The notes beneath the pieces were generated by a model. It had not been told where the DNA came from, searched no databases, and saw only the letters and a list, made by a program, of their open reading frames with translations. Shown here in pieces: positions 49,280-57,967 of a stretch of DNA of 64,000 nucleotides. The stretch is from Bacillota bacterium (GTDB taxonomy: Bacteria > Bacillota > Clostridia > Oscillospirales > Acutalibacteraceae). A program made the translations under genes and the position numbers. Where the stretch lies: assembly GCA_023412715.1 (NCBI GenBank), contig JAEZCC010000012.1, positions 1 to 64,000 of the forward strand, given 5' to 3'. Within the stretch, counting starts at the first letter, position 1, and every line of letters begins with the position of its first letter.

Positions 49280-50428
49280 TCAAAGTAGGGAGCGGTCCGA
49301 GAAGCGGTTTTCGGCTTTCTTCTGTTCGTCCCGAAAAATAAATTTGGCCCCGCATTTATAACCGCGGCAGAAATTTCGATCCGAAGGCTGTACCGTCCAG
49401 CAATTGGGGCAGCAGATTCCGTCCTTCGGGCGTGTTCCGAACACAACGTCCGGCGGGGGAGCGACAGGTTCGTCGGCAAGCTCTAAAAGATGGTTCCGAT
49501 ACTCTTTTTCGGCGTTGTGGATTCTTTCCAGATATTTTTTCTTCCGGTTTTCCTTGTCGCGGAGAATCTGCCCGTGGATCAGATTTAGAGCGATCCCCGC
49601 AGCGACCAGCACCCCGCCCGTGAAGGTCGCTTCCGTGAATCCGCTCTTTGTCACTTGATCGATCGCGATTCCCGCAAACACCTGACCGACAAAAGCCAAA
49701 AGCGTCAGCCGGAATGCCGGCACCCTCGGGACCGTCAGATTGCCCAGCAATACGGTGACGACGCCCAGCGTCCCGCCGAAGTATATCCACAGGTCGGGCG
49801 AAAACGCATGCGCAAGGAAAAGAATGTTGCCTTTTTCAACCGAGACCGCAAGGGCGGCCGCAATCGGAAGCCCCACCACGTGATTGACAAAAGAGCTCTG
49901 CAGCTCCCCGATCCCGCGCGACAGCCTGGCGTTTACCGTGCGGGCGAGGACCACCGTGATTCCGGAGCAGAAAGAAAGCAGCACGGCGTACAGCGCCGCG
50001 TCCACGGAATGATCCAGCATGACCAGAATGCCGATAAACGAAAAAACAAGCCCGAAAACGGATGACTTCCTGAACGGATGCTTTTCCATGCCGAACAGTC
50101 CGAGACCGTCAATCAACAGGGAAGCCGTGGTTTGTCCGAAGAGTCCCAGAGCCACGATACTGGTCAGGCTGATTTTTCCGTATGCAAAGTTATTAAAGAC
50201 CGTTGTCAGCACGCCGATTGCCCCGCCCGAATACAGCCAGAGTGGCTGGTTCTTCTTGGCGGCGATTTTTCTCTTTGCCGCCCTGCAAAGCAGGAATGCA
50301 AATACGACCCCCACGACATGGATAATTGCCGCTGCGGTAAAGATGCCATATATCTGTGAAAGCCTGCCGTTGAGCACGACCATTACGGCAATGACCAATC
50401 CTGTGAATAAGGACAGCAGCTGATACAT
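49280..50428 (-). CDS. YdcZ/DMT-type transporter with zinc-ribbon tail
   Basis: A 382-residue protein. About ten membrane segments fill residues 1-300 in two repeated halves, each like a DUF606/YdcZ unit of the drug/metabolite transporter superfamily (QLLSLFTGLVIAVMVVLNG at the start; VLLSFCSGITVVLARTVNA in the second half). An unusual cytoplasmic tail of about 80 residues holds a charged helix and CCPNCWTVQ followed by FCRGYKCGAKF, a probable zinc ribbon. The substrate is unknown. GGAGG precedes ATG 50428. It is divergent from a Crp/Fnr-type regulator, a common partner for YdcZ genes. Confidence 0.85.
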   Translation of the reverse strand: MYQLLSLFTGLVIAVMVVLNGRLSQIYGIFTAAAIIHVVGVVFAFLLCRAAKRKIAAKKNQPLWLYSGGAIGVLTTVFNNFAYGKISLTSIVALGLFGQTTASLLIDGLGLFGMEKHPFRKSSVFGLVFSFIGILVMLDHSVDAALYAVLLSFCSGITVVLARTVNARLSRGIGELQSSFVNHVVGLPIAAALAVSVEKGNILFLAHAFSPDLWIYFGGTLGVVTVLLGNLTVPRVPAFRLTLLAFVGQVFAGIAIDQVTKSGFTEATFTGGVLVAAGIALNLIHGQILRDKENRKKKYLERIHNAEKEYRNHLLELADEPVAPPPDVVFGTRPKDGICCPNCWTVQPSDRNFCRGYKCGAKFIFRDEQKKAENRFSDRSLL

Positions 50429-50448
50429 ATCATCGCCTCCATAAAGCA

Positions 50449-50493
50449 ATTATAGAATATAAGTTGACATTGCAATAGGACATATGTCATACT
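50449..50493. promoter_or_regulatory. divergent overlapping promoters with palindrome
   Basis: Plus strand: TTGACA (50464-50469) with an 18-base spacer to CATACT (50488-50493), serving the Crp-like gene. Minus strand: TATTGC (complement at 50472-50477), 17 bases and TATAAT (complement at 50449-50454), serving the transporter. The palindrome GACATATGTC (50479-50488) lies in the plus-strand spacer and next to the minus-strand -35, so one bound regulator could control both genes. Confidence 0.72.
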
Positions 50494-50533
50494 GGTTGCA
50501 ATTTCATATGCGGTATCATTGGCGGGGAGATAA

Positions 50534-51193
50534 ATGCAGAAAGATCCTTTGAGAAAAGAGTACCTTAATAAATTGGCCGAATACGGCATCGGCAATATGG
50601 CCCTGGACGCCTGCGTATGTTTGAAATACGAAGCGGGCGAAACCGTTCTGCAGGAGGGCATGCCGATTCCTTACCTTCTGATCGTCGCGGCAGGGAAGGC
50701 CAAAGTCTGTTCCGTTGCGAAAAACGGAAGGGATCTGGTTTTGTGCTACTATGTTTCCGAAGGCATTCTGGGCGATATCGAACTGATGATGGGCACCTGC
50801 GTCTCGACGACCGGCGTGATAGCCGTGACGGACTTTGAATGCATCGGACTGCCTTTTCAAAAATACGCAGCGGATTTAAAAAACGATCTCGCCTTTTTAA
50901 ACAGGCTTGGGCAGGAGCTTTCCGCCAAGCTGCTGCGAAGCTCGAAAAATTACGTGTCCGCCGCCCTGTATTCAGGCGAAGAGCGCCTGTGTGCATACAT
51001 TTTGCAGACGTCGCATCATGGCGTTTTCCGCGATGCGCTGACCGATGTGTCCCGCTCGACAGGGATGAGCTACAGGCATCTGTTTCGCCTGCTCAATCGG
51101 CTCTGCGTCGACGGCCTGCTGGAAAAAAGGAACGATGGGTATCTCATTGTCAACCGCGGCGAATTGGTTCGCAGAGCGGCCGAGCTTTTTTGA
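50534..51193 (+). CDS. Crp/Fnr family regulator
   Basis: A 219-residue regulator. A cyclic-nucleotide-binding-type beta roll occupies residues 20-125 (YEAGETVLQEGMPIPYLLIV, then GILGDIELMMG). The C-terminal winged helix has TDVSRSTGMSYRHLFRLLNR followed by LCVDGLLEKRNDGYLIV near 170-210. No cysteine cluster for an iron-sulfur centre is visible at the N-terminus. It probably controls the divergent YdcZ-like transporter from the shared promoter region. A perfect hairpin terminator follows. Confidence 0.9.
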   Translation: MQKDPLRKEYLNKLAEYGIGNMALDACVCLKYEAGETVLQEGMPIPYLLIVAAGKAKVCSVAKNGRDLVLCYYVSEGILGDIELMMGTCVSTTGVIAVTDFECIGLPFQKYAADLKNDLAFLNRLGQELSAKLLRSSKNYVSAALYSGEERLCAYILQTSHHGVFRDALTDVSRSTGMSYRHLFRLLNRLCVDGLLEKRNDGYLIVNRGELVRRAAELF

Positions 51194-51232
51194 AGGCGCT
51201 GCCTGATGCCGAGAAACCTTTCAAAAGCGGAC

Positions 51233-51267
51233 AAAAGGGCCTGAACCATTATGGTTCAGGCCCTTTT
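51233..51267 (+). terminator. terminator of crp-like gene
   Basis: A 17-bp perfect stem (51233-51249 with 51251-51267) that ends in CCCTTTTGC. The loop is formally one base, so the top pairs will open. Confidence 0.85.
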
Positions 51268-51477
51268 GCTTTCAGCCCGGTTTGACAGGCGTCCGTTTCG
51301 TCCGCGGCCGCGAACGGGCGCGTTTGTTCCCGCCTAGCCTATCCAACCCACAATTTCACATAATTTTCCGGATTTGTTCCCACAAGCTTCCTTTATACTG
51401 AATAAGGATTTTAAAGACGCGCGATGAAAAGTTCTTTCCCGATTCATGCGGAAAGGGTGAAACATGGAGGTGGGCCA

Positions 51478-51807
51478 GTGAAAAAGCGGTTGCTTTTCCT
51501 GATGATGGCGGGTTTGTGCGCGGTGTTTCTGCTGCTGCCCGGCTGCGGTGACAACTCAAAGAAGTCGAAGGATCTGGCGGCGCCCGGCAGCGGAACGGCC
51601 TCATCCCAGAGCGCCGCGTCCGGCAGCAGTTCCGAAGATCTGAACGGCAATGCGCAGGAGATTGAAAAGATGCTGCAGGGGATCCAGGACGACAGCGCGC
51701 AGATTTCGATCCCCCAGAGCGGGGACGGCGCCGTCGATTCGCTCACGAGCCAGATCAACGGCTACCTGAACGATTCAAACGACCAGATTGGTTCCCTCAA
51801 CCAATAA
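51478..51807 (+). CDS. small lipoprotein
   Basis: A 109-residue predicted lipoprotein. The lipobox LLPGC ends a signal sequence KKRLLFLMMAGLCAVFLLLP, so the mature protein would begin at the cysteine near residue 22 and be anchored outside the cell. A Ser/Gly/Ala-rich linker follows, then a short helical part (QEIEKMLQGIQDDSAQISIP). No family is recognised. GTG 51478 is chosen for GGAGG upstream and because it begins a proper signal peptide. It is 19 bases before the next secreted protein, suggesting joint function. Confidence 0.8.
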   Translation: MKKRLLFLMMAGLCAVFLLLPGCGDNSKKSKDLAAPGSGTASSQSAASGSSSEDLNGNAQEIEKMLQGIQDDSAQISIPQSGDGAVDSLTSQINGYLNDSNDQIGSLNQ

Positions 51808-51826
51808 TCCTGTGAGGAGAATGAAT

Positions 51827-53059
51827 ATGAAGCTGAAAAAGATTGGTCTTTCCCTTTGCCTGACGGCAATGGCGAGCGTTGTTTTCAACATCGGGGCGGC
51901 GGCGTGCACGGTGCCGGCGGCTTCGGGTACCGGGGCGTCCGTCCGGCAGGGGACCCAAAACTCTTACACCCAGCGGCAGGTGCAGTTCCCCTACGCCGTG
52001 GGAGTCGGGGCGGCCCAGAAGCAGCAGTCCAAAGGCTCCGCTTACAAGGTGCCCGCTCAGCAGCCGAAAAGTCCGGCTTTTTGGGCACCCTCCCCGAAGC
52101 AGCGGCCGAAAAGCCCTGCCTCGAAGGCGCCTTCCCAGAAGCAGCAGCCCAAATCTCCCACTGCGGAAGAGCTTGCCAAGGTGCAGGCCCAGCGGCAGCA
52201 GATCAACACCCTCAACGCCCAGGTCCTCAAGCTGAAGGCCCAGGCCCGTCAGGACATCGGCAAAATCTGCGCGGATCTTGTCAGAGTGGCCTTCGACCCC
52301 GCCGTGCGGCAGAGCGACGATTATAAAGCCATCGTCAATGCGCTGAACAAGGTGAAAATTGAGCTCGCCGCGGCCGAGAAGATCAATTACTGCTCAAAAC
52401 TCGCTTCCGTGAAGGGCAAAAACGACGCCTCCACGCTCAGCGGCGTCATCACTCAGCTGAACACGAAGATAAGCGGCCTGACCGCAGTGGTGGACGAACT
52501 GGGCGGCGTCCTGACGAAAGCGGACGCCCTCGTCAAGCAGGAGTTGGCCGGCCAGCAGTCGAGCCAGCCGACATCGAGCCAGCCTGCGGATCAGCAGGCC
52601 GCGCAGCAGGCTTGGCAGCAGTTCGCGGCCCAGGCCGACGCAAAGAAGAAGACAATTGACGGCAATACGCAGAAGATTGCGTCCGTCAACAAGAGCTGCC
52701 AGGACGTTGTCAACAAAATCGTCGCAACGGCGGCGGCGAATAAGGACGTCCTCGCAAACCAGGGCAGCGGGATGGCCGACATCGTGGTCCAGCTCGGCAC
52801 CGTCAGGACGAACCTCGCGGCCGAATCCAACGGCAAGATAAGCGAAGCGCTCAAGGCCTATGCCGAGGCTCTCAAGAAAAAGGACTATGACGGCGCTCTT
52901 GCCCAGCTTGACGCAATCATCGGCATCCAGAACAGCCGGATCAGCGCCGTACAGTCCGCGCTTTCACAGCTCCAGTCCGCGCTCAGTTCCCTTCAAAACC
53001 TCGTGGCTACCGCAGCGGCTTCTTCCGACTCTTCGGCTGTTTCAAGCCAGGCTGCGTGA
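51827..53059 (+). CDS. secreted repeat/coiled-coil protein, unknown function
   Basis: A 410-residue protein with a signal peptide (residues 1 to about 27, ending AAAC). Three 14-residue repeats with the core PKSPA/T follow (79-84, 93-98, 107-112), then long Ala/Lys/Gln-rich helices likely to form coiled coils (115-240), a Gln/Ser spacer (245-270) and another helical part to 395. No enzymatic domain is recognised. ATG 51827 has GAGGAG at good distance; ATG 51821 is too close. It may be a cell-surface or extracellular structural protein. Confidence 0.78.
   Translation: MKLKKIGLSLCLTAMASVVFNIGAAACTVPAASGTGASVRQGTQNSYTQRQVQFPYAVGVGAAQKQQSKGSAYKVPAQQPKSPAFWAPSPKQRPKSPASKAPSQKQQPKSPTAEELAKVQAQRQQINTLNAQVLKLKAQARQDIGKICADLVRVAFDPAVRQSDDYKAIVNALNKVKIELAAAEKINYCSKLASVKGKNDASTLSGVITQLNTKISGLTAVVDELGGVLTKADALVKQELAGQQSSQPTSSQPADQQAAQQAWQQFAAQADAKKKTIDGNTQKIASVNKSCQDVVNKIVATAAANKDVLANQGSGMADIVVQLGTVRTNLAAESNGKISEALKAYAEALKKKDYDGALAQLDAIIGIQNSRISAVQSALSQLQSALSSLQNLVATAAASSDSSAVSSQAA
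52061..52162 (+). repeat. in-frame 42-base repeats coding PKSPA units
   Basis: Two and a half copies of a 42-base unit coding [Q/R]PKSP[A/T]-x(8). They may change number by slippage and give a proline-rich wall-spanning stalk. Confidence 0.65.
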
Positions 53060-53088
53060 TGGCTTTTTAACACCCATCCCTGCGACAG

Positions 53089-53127
53089 ACAGCTCCTTTC
53101 GGCCCGCGCCTGAAGGGGCTGTTTGCT
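53089..53127 (+). terminator. terminator of lipoprotein/secreted protein operon
   Basis: ACAGCTCCTTTC (53089-53100) pairs with GAAGGGGCTGT, followed by TTTGCTTTG. It overlaps the -35 region of the next promoter. Confidence 0.6.
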
Positions 53128-53150
53128 TTGTCGGTGAATTTTGGTATAAT
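53122..53150 (+). promoter_or_regulatory. promoter of broken two-component system
   Basis: TTTGCT (53122-53127), 17 bases and TATAAT (53145-53150) with a TGG extension; 60 bases before the response regulator start. Confidence 0.75.
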
Positions 53151-53209
53151 AATGGAAATCGACAACAGGGACGGCCTGTGCTTTTGGCAAAGAGAGAGGG
53201 GGAAGTACC

Positions 53210-53759
53210 GTGGAACACAGCGTCTATCTTGTGGAAGATAACCTGGAATTGGGCGAGCTTTTGACCTCTTACCTCTCGCGCGAAGGGTGGAAGGTGAGGT
53301 ATTTCGACAGGGGCATGCCCGCGGCCGAGGCGATTGCCGAGCGGCCGAGCATCTGGGTGCTTGACATCATGCTGCCCGACGTGGACGGCTTTTATCTGAT
53401 TACCAAGGGAGCTCGTGATTCGGGTGAAAAAGCTGCTCGCGCGGGTTTACGGGCCGGTCTCGGGCGGAACGGGCAAGGTGTTTTTGTTTGACGATTACCG
53501 CATCGACGTGGAAAAGCGCAGCGTTGCGGAAGGGGGAAAAGAGATTCCCCTTACCTCAAGGGAAGTGGACCTCGTGCTCACTCTGGCCCAGAATGCCGGC
53601 CGGCCCTTTTCGCGGGACGAGCTGCTTTCGCTTATCTGGGATGACAACTACTTCGGCAGCGACCGCGTGGTGGACGACCTGGTGCGCCGGGTGCGCAAAA
53701 AGCTGCCGAAGTTCAATATTGAAACGGTCTACGGGCAGGGGTACCGCTTTGTCATCTGA
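53210..53759 (+). pseudogene. OmpR-type response regulator with internal deletion
   Basis: The first 66 codons give a normal receiver start (VYLVEDN; phospho-acceptor Asp52 in VLDIMLPDVDGFYLITK). The frame then shifts, and a second frame resumes with ELVIRVKKLLARVYG, the end of a receiver, and a full winged-helix domain (IPLTSREVDLVLTLAQNAGR to YGQGYRFVI). About 45 residues with the conserved Thr/Ser and Lys of the receiver are missing and the two parts are out of frame. The product cannot be a working regulator as written. Its partner kinase just downstream is also interrupted. Confidence 0.88.
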
Positions 53760-53786
53760 GGCGGCCGCCAAAGGGAGGGCAAGAGG

Positions 53787-55152
53787 ATGAAGATCAAAAG
53801 GATCCGCGATTTCCCGCTCGCCATCAAGCTGTGGGCGGTCTTCACCTGCATCATCATCCCCTGCATCATTCTGCTGAGCGTTGCGTTCAAATTCGTGCTC
53901 GACTACACGCAGGACGAGACCATCTATTCAAGCATCCAGAAGGCCCGGCAGCTGCTGAAAGAGAACGAGACGCAGGGCCCTTCCGGGGGGAGCGCCGGCA
54001 TTGTCCCGCCGGATTACGACGCCATTCGGCATCGTCGACCGGCAGGTCAGGTATATGACTTTCCCCGCCTCAAAATTCACCGGTCTCTCCACACGGTTTC
54101 TCGACATCATGTGCACGAGCTATTCCGGGCAGACCGCGGCGATAAAAAAGTACAAGGTCGAGACGACCGGATACAACCTGTATTACGTGATTGCAAAAAG
54201 CGAGGGCGAGGGCGTGATTTCGTTCCGGGTCGACTCCGCGAACGAGGGCATATACAACCGGGCCACGCGGATTATAGCGGTTTTTTCGGGCGCTGCCGTG
54301 CTGGCCGCCCTGCTCATTGCCTTTCTTTTCTCGCGCAGCGTGGTCAAGCCCCTCAAAAAGCTCGAGACGGCGGCCGCGCGGATGGCCGCGGGAGATTTTC
54401 TCACCCCGGTTGCGGTCGACCGCAGCGACGAGGTTGGCAGGCTTTCGGCGGCGATAGACAAAGCGCGCGAAGAACTCAAGCAGCGCGATTTTTTGAGGCA
54501 GTCCGCCATTCAGTATGTCTCTCACGAGCTGAAAACGCCGGTGATGACCATCGGCAGCTACGCGCAGTCGATTTTGGACAAAATCTACCCGCGGGGCAAC
54601 CTTGAGAGCAGCGTGAAGGTCATTGCCTCGCAGGCTGCCAGGCTGCAGGGAATTATCCTGAAGCTTCTGACCATCACCCGGCTCGACTATCTCGAAGACC
54701 GCCCCAAGGCGCCGCAGCGGCTCGATCTCGCCGAGATTGTGGAAGAGGTCTCTTCCCGCGTTTTGATTTTCCGCCCGGAGATTGACGTGCGGTTCGACCT
54801 GAACAACGCCCTGATCGACGGCACGCAGGAGTCGATTGAGGTCATGGTGGAAAATCTGCTCGAAAACGCCATGCGGTACGCGGCTTCGGTGATCCGGGTG
54901 TCGGTGGAGCAGAAGGACGGCCAGACGGTGCTTTCCGTCTTCAACGACGGCGGGCCGATCGACGAAGCGCTGCTCCCGGCCCTCTTCGACCCGTTCAAAA
55001 AGGGCAAACGGGGCGTGACGGGCCTGGGGCTCTCCATCGTCAAGCGCACGGCCGATTCCTGCGGCGCGCAGATCTTCGTCGAGAATGCCGCCGACGGCGT
55101 TACGTTCACCGTCATTTTCAAGGCGCACGGCTCTGCCTCTTCTATCATCTGA
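53787..55152 (+). pseudogene. sensor histidine kinase with frameshift
   Basis: The first frame encodes a membrane start (WAVFTCIIIPCIILLSVAFK) and part of an extracytoplasmic sensor. About 54020-54028 the frame changes (+1 or -2) and the rest continues: second membrane helix, HAMP (VVKPLKKLETAAARMAAGDF), H-box AIQYVSHELKTPVMTIG, N-box ENLLENAMRYA and G-box GVTGLGLSIVKRT. All catalytic motifs are kept in the second frame, so one indel separates it from a complete gene. It follows the damaged response regulator by 27 bases. Confidence 0.87.
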
Positions 55153-55168
55153 CAGGGCGCGAATTGCC

Positions 55169-55930
55169 TCATGCCGCTTTCCGTTTGTATACGCGCATCG
55201 CAAAGATATAAGCCACAAGCATGATCCCGACGCACCACGCGAGCGCAATCCAGATGTCATTGCCGACAGGCTGAGAGGACAGCAACGCCCGAATAGAGTT
55301 TACGATTGAGGTCACAGGCTGATTCTCCGCGAAAGCGCGGACAGCGGCGGGCATTGTTTCAGTAGGAACAAACGCCGAGCTGATAAACGGCAGGAAGATA
55401 AGCGGATAGGAAAAGGCGCTCGCGCCGTCCACCGATGTTGCGGATAATCCGGCGATCACCGCGATCCAGGTCAGGGCCAGCGTGAACAGCACGAGGATCC
55501 CGGCCACGGCAAGCCATGACAATACTCCCGCCGACGAGCGGAAGCCCATGATCAGCGCCACGAAAAGGATGACGACGACCGAAATCGCGTTGGATACCAG
55601 CGAGGTCAGCACGTGCCCCCACAGCGCGGCGGAACGCGCGATCGGCATGGAGTGGAACCGCTCGAAGATGCCGCTCTGCATATCGGTGAACAGACGGAAA
55701 GACGTATAGGCGATGCCGCTCGCAATCGCGATCAGCAGGATGCCGGGCAGAAGATAATTCACATAGTTGTCCGTTCCGGTCTGAATAGCGCCGCCCAGCA
55801 CGTAGACGAACAGCAGCATCATCACAATCGGCGTAATGCAGACCGTGATAATGGTATCCATGCTGCGGGTAATATGGCGCATGGAACGCCCGAGCATGAC
55901 GCCCATATCGCTGAAAAAGTGTCTGTTCAT
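55169..55930 (-). CDS. ABC-2 type transporter permease
   Basis: A 253-residue permease of the ABC-2/DrrB type with six membrane segments. ITVCITPIVMMLLFVYVLGG starts helix 1, NYLLPGILLIAIASGIAYTS is the second, and FLPFISSAFVPTETMPAAVR near 185-205 is the signature loop. It works with the ATPase encoded directly upstream (two-base gap) to export a hydrophobic compound, drug or lipid. It is the last gene of the PadR-controlled operon. Confidence 0.9.
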   Translation of the reverse strand: MNRHFFSDMGVMLGRSMRHITRSMDTIITVCITPIVMMLLFVYVLGGAIQTGTDNYVNYLLPGILLIAIASGIAYTSFRLFTDMQSGIFERFHSMPIARSAALWGHVLTSLVSNAISVVVILFVALIMGFRSSAGVLSWLAVAGILVLFTLALTWIAVIAGLSATSVDGASAFSYPLIFLPFISSAFVPTETMPAAVRAFAENQPVTSIVNSIRALLSSQPVGNDIWIALAWCVGIMLVAYIFAMRVYKRKAA

Positions 55931-55932
55931 CG

Positions 55933-56727
55933 TTATTTTTCCTCCTTCTTCTCACCCCGGGCGGCAGGCCGCGCAGGGCCTCCGGTGCCGACGACTGCGA
56001 GGAAAATCTCCTCGAGCGTCGGCTGCTTTTCAATATACTCCACTTTGGCGGGCGGGAACAGCCTTTTCAGCTCCTCGAGCGTGCCGCTCACGATAATCCT
56101 GCCCTCGTGCAGAATGGCGATTTGGTCTGCGAGCTGCTCGGCTTCCTCCAGATACTGCGTGGTCAGGAATACCGTCGTGCCGCTCTCGGCAAGCTCTTTG
56201 ACCGCCTTCCAGACCTCAATGCGCGCCTCGGGGTCAAGCCCGGTGGTCGGCTCGTCGAGGAAGATAAGCTGAGGATTCCCGATCAGGCTCATGGCGATGT
56301 CGAGCCTGCGGCGCATCCCGCCCGAATAGGCGGAAACCCTGCGGTCGACGGCCTCGGCCAGGCCGAAGCGTTTCAGTAAATCATCGGCAATTTGACGCGG
56401 ATTGTCAAGATGCCGCAGCTTTGCGATCATGACGAGGTTTTCCCTCCCGGTCAGAATCTCGTCCACGGCGGCGAACTGCCCGGTCAGGCTGATCGACTGC
56501 CGCACCCTGTCGGGCTCCGATACCACATCGAAGCCGTTTACGGCGGCGGTCCCTCCGTCCGGCTTGAGCAGCGTGGTAAGGATCCTGACGATTGTCGTCT
56601 TGCCCGCGCCGTTGGAGCCGAGCAGGGCGAAAATACTGCCTTTTTCCACCTCGAAATCCACGCCCTTCAGGACGTGAAGCTGCTTGTAGGACTTTTGCAG
56701 CCCTTTCACCTCAATCGCCTTTTCCAT
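55933..56727 (-). CDS. ABC transporter ATP-binding protein (DrrA-like)
   Basis: A 264-residue ATPase. Walker A GSNGAGKTT near 37-45, signature YSGGMRRRLDIAMSL near 139-153, Walker B LIFLDEPTTGLDP near 158-170 and the switch histidine replaced in TTQYLEEAEQLAD by Gln (DrrA-type proteins have the same TQYLEEAD motif). The C-terminal extension with EKQPTLEEIFLAVVG is typical of daunorubicin-exporter ATPases. It overlaps the DUF1048 gene by 17 bases. Confidence 0.93.
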   Translation of the reverse strand: MEKAIEVKGLQKSYKQLHVLKGVDFEVEKGSIFALLGSNGAGKTTIVRILTTLLKPDGGTAAVNGFDVVSEPDRVRQSISLTGQFAAVDEILTGRENLVMIAKLRHLDNPRQIADDLLKRFGLAEAVDRRVSAYSGGMRRRLDIAMSLIGNPQLIFLDEPTTGLDPEARIEVWKAVKELAESGTTVFLTTQYLEEAEQLADQIAILHEGRIIVSGTLEELKRLFPPAKVEYIEKQPTLEEIFLAVVGTGGPARPAARGEKKEEK

Positions 56728-57085
56728 CCCGATCTCCCCCCTTTTTATCCGTAACCTTTTTCATGGCCCTGTCGACTTCCTTGTCAACGGATTTCTGACA
56801 GACGTCGGCGTAAGTTTTCGAACCTCTGATCAGATCGTCGCAGAAGGCCGCCACGTCGCTGCCCGTCACTTCGAGCACGCCTTTCCCCTGGGCAGCGCCT
56901 TCTTCAAAAAGATCGACGATCCCCGAGAGCAAACCGATTCCGTCGGTCAGCTCGACAGGGCCGACCTTAAAGAGATATTTTTGAATCTCTTTATAAACAA
57001 TCTGATAATCCTGCGGGAGCGCTTTGACGCGCGCCATGTGCGCCCGCCACTCTTTTTTGCCTTCGATGATCTCCTGTATGCTCAT
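56711..57085 (-). CDS. DUF1048 protein (second copy)
   Basis: A 124-residue DUF1048 protein. Shared features are the opening KKEWRAHMARVKALPQDYQI, then the middle helix GIGLLSGIVDLFEEGAAQGK and the end DVAAFCDDLIRGSKTYADV. These small helical proteins occur between PadR regulators and ABC exporters; the role is unknown. Its 3' end overlaps the ATPase start. It is paralogous to the neighbour at 57095-57442. Confidence 0.88.
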   Translation of the reverse strand: MSIQEIIEGKKEWRAHMARVKALPQDYQIVYKEIQKYLFKVGPVELTDGIGLLSGIVDLFEEGAAQGKGVLEVTGSDVAAFCDDLIRGSKTYADVCQKSVDKEVDRAMKKVTDKKGGDRDGKGD

Positions 57086-57094
57086 GGTATCCTC

Positions 57095-57442
57095 CTATTT
57101 GCCTAATTTTTTAGCGATACTCTTGTTGAGCTGCCCGCGCCACTTGTCGCGAAAAGACTTTGCCCCTTCTTCGCCGGCCAGCGCGGAGCAGAAGCCTTTG
57201 ATGTCGTCGCCCAAGACCTCATGGGCGCTCTGGCCGTCCGCCGCCGCCTCTTCGAGCAGGCCGAGCACGCCGTCGAGAATCGGCATGAGGTTGCGGCCGG
57301 TGAAATCTGAATGCGGCCAGAGATTGGCCTTGATTTTTTCCCATGCCGCCTGATAATCCGCCGGCAGCTTTTCGGCCCGCGATTCAAAGGCTTTCATTTC
57401 TTTCGTCATATCGCTGCCGGTGATTTTTTCCCCGAAATTCAT
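57095..57442 (-). CDS. DUF1048 protein (first copy)
   Basis: A 115-residue DUF1048 protein: MKAFESRAEKLPADYQAAWE, then MPILDGVLGLLEEAAADGQS and EVLGDDIKGFCSALAGEEGA. It aligns along its full length with the next gene of the operon, so the pair arose by tandem duplication and may form a heterodimer. ATG 57442 overlaps the padR stop by four bases. Confidence 0.88.
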   Translation of the reverse strand: MNFGEKITGSDMTKEMKAFESRAEKLPADYQAAWEKIKANLWPHSDFTGRNLMPILDGVLGLLEEAAADGQSAHEVLGDDIKGFCSALAGEEGAKSFRDKWRGQLNKSIAKKLGK

Positions 57443-57768
57443 GGCTTCTTCTCCTTTAACTCATTGATTTTTGACGCGACAAAATCCCATTTTTCCCAGA
57501 ACCTCCGCAGCTCTTCGCGCCCCGCGTCGTTGAGCGCGAAAAATTTTCGCGGCGGCCCCATGTCGGAGGGCTTTTTGGTGACCTCCACCAGCTTGCTTCT
57601 TTCAAGCCGGATCAGGATGGTGTAGACCGTTCCCTCCACAACGTCCGTAAAGCCGAGGGCATTCAGCTGCCGCGTGATTTCGTAACCGTAGGTTTCTTTG
57701 CGGCTTATAATTTCAAGGACGCAGCCCTCGAGCACGCCTTTGAGCATTTCCGTCAGGTTTTCCAGCAC
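57439..57768 (-). CDS. PadR family regulator of ABC exporter operon
   Basis: A 109-residue PadR protein. GVLEGCVLEIISRKETYGYEI near 11-31, EGTVYTILIRLERSKLVEV near 44-62 and GPPRKFFALNDAGREEL near 69-85 match the family. It is the first gene of a five-gene operon (padR, two DUF1048, ATPase, permease), an arrangement typical for drug-inducible exporters in Firmicutes in which PadR represses its own operon. Confidence 0.93.
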   Translation of the reverse strand: MLENLTEMLKGVLEGCVLEIISRKETYGYEITRQLNALGFTDVVEGTVYTILIRLERSKLVEVTKKPSDMGPPRKFFALNDAGREELRRFWEKWDFVASKINELKEKKP

Positions 57769-57820
57769 AATCCCTTCTTCACTATTTTTTATGACTGATA
57801 TGCAGCATTGCTTACTACTG

Positions 57821-57853
57821 CTATATAGTATAACATAATAGTCGGTTTGTCAA
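57821..57853 (-). promoter_or_regulatory. padR operon promoter
   Basis: On the minus strand TTGACA (complement at 57848-57853), 17 bases and TACTAT (complement at 57825-57830). CTATATAG (57821-57828) is an 8-bp palindrome that overlaps the -10, a possible PadR half-site region. Confidence 0.7.
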
Positions 57854-57967
57854 CGGCAACTGTTTCGTCAATGCATTTCAGCGAAAACGCAGGATACGGA
57901 ACGGCAAACCAGGGCGGCCGTGGCCGCGGCTGTGCATTTTTAGTTTTTTGCCCTGCGGCCGGAACAC

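Noticed and set aside
53210..55152. Annotating the two-component genes as intact
   Set aside because: The receiver deletion and the two out-of-frame parts are visible directly, so a simple base-call error does not explain both defects.
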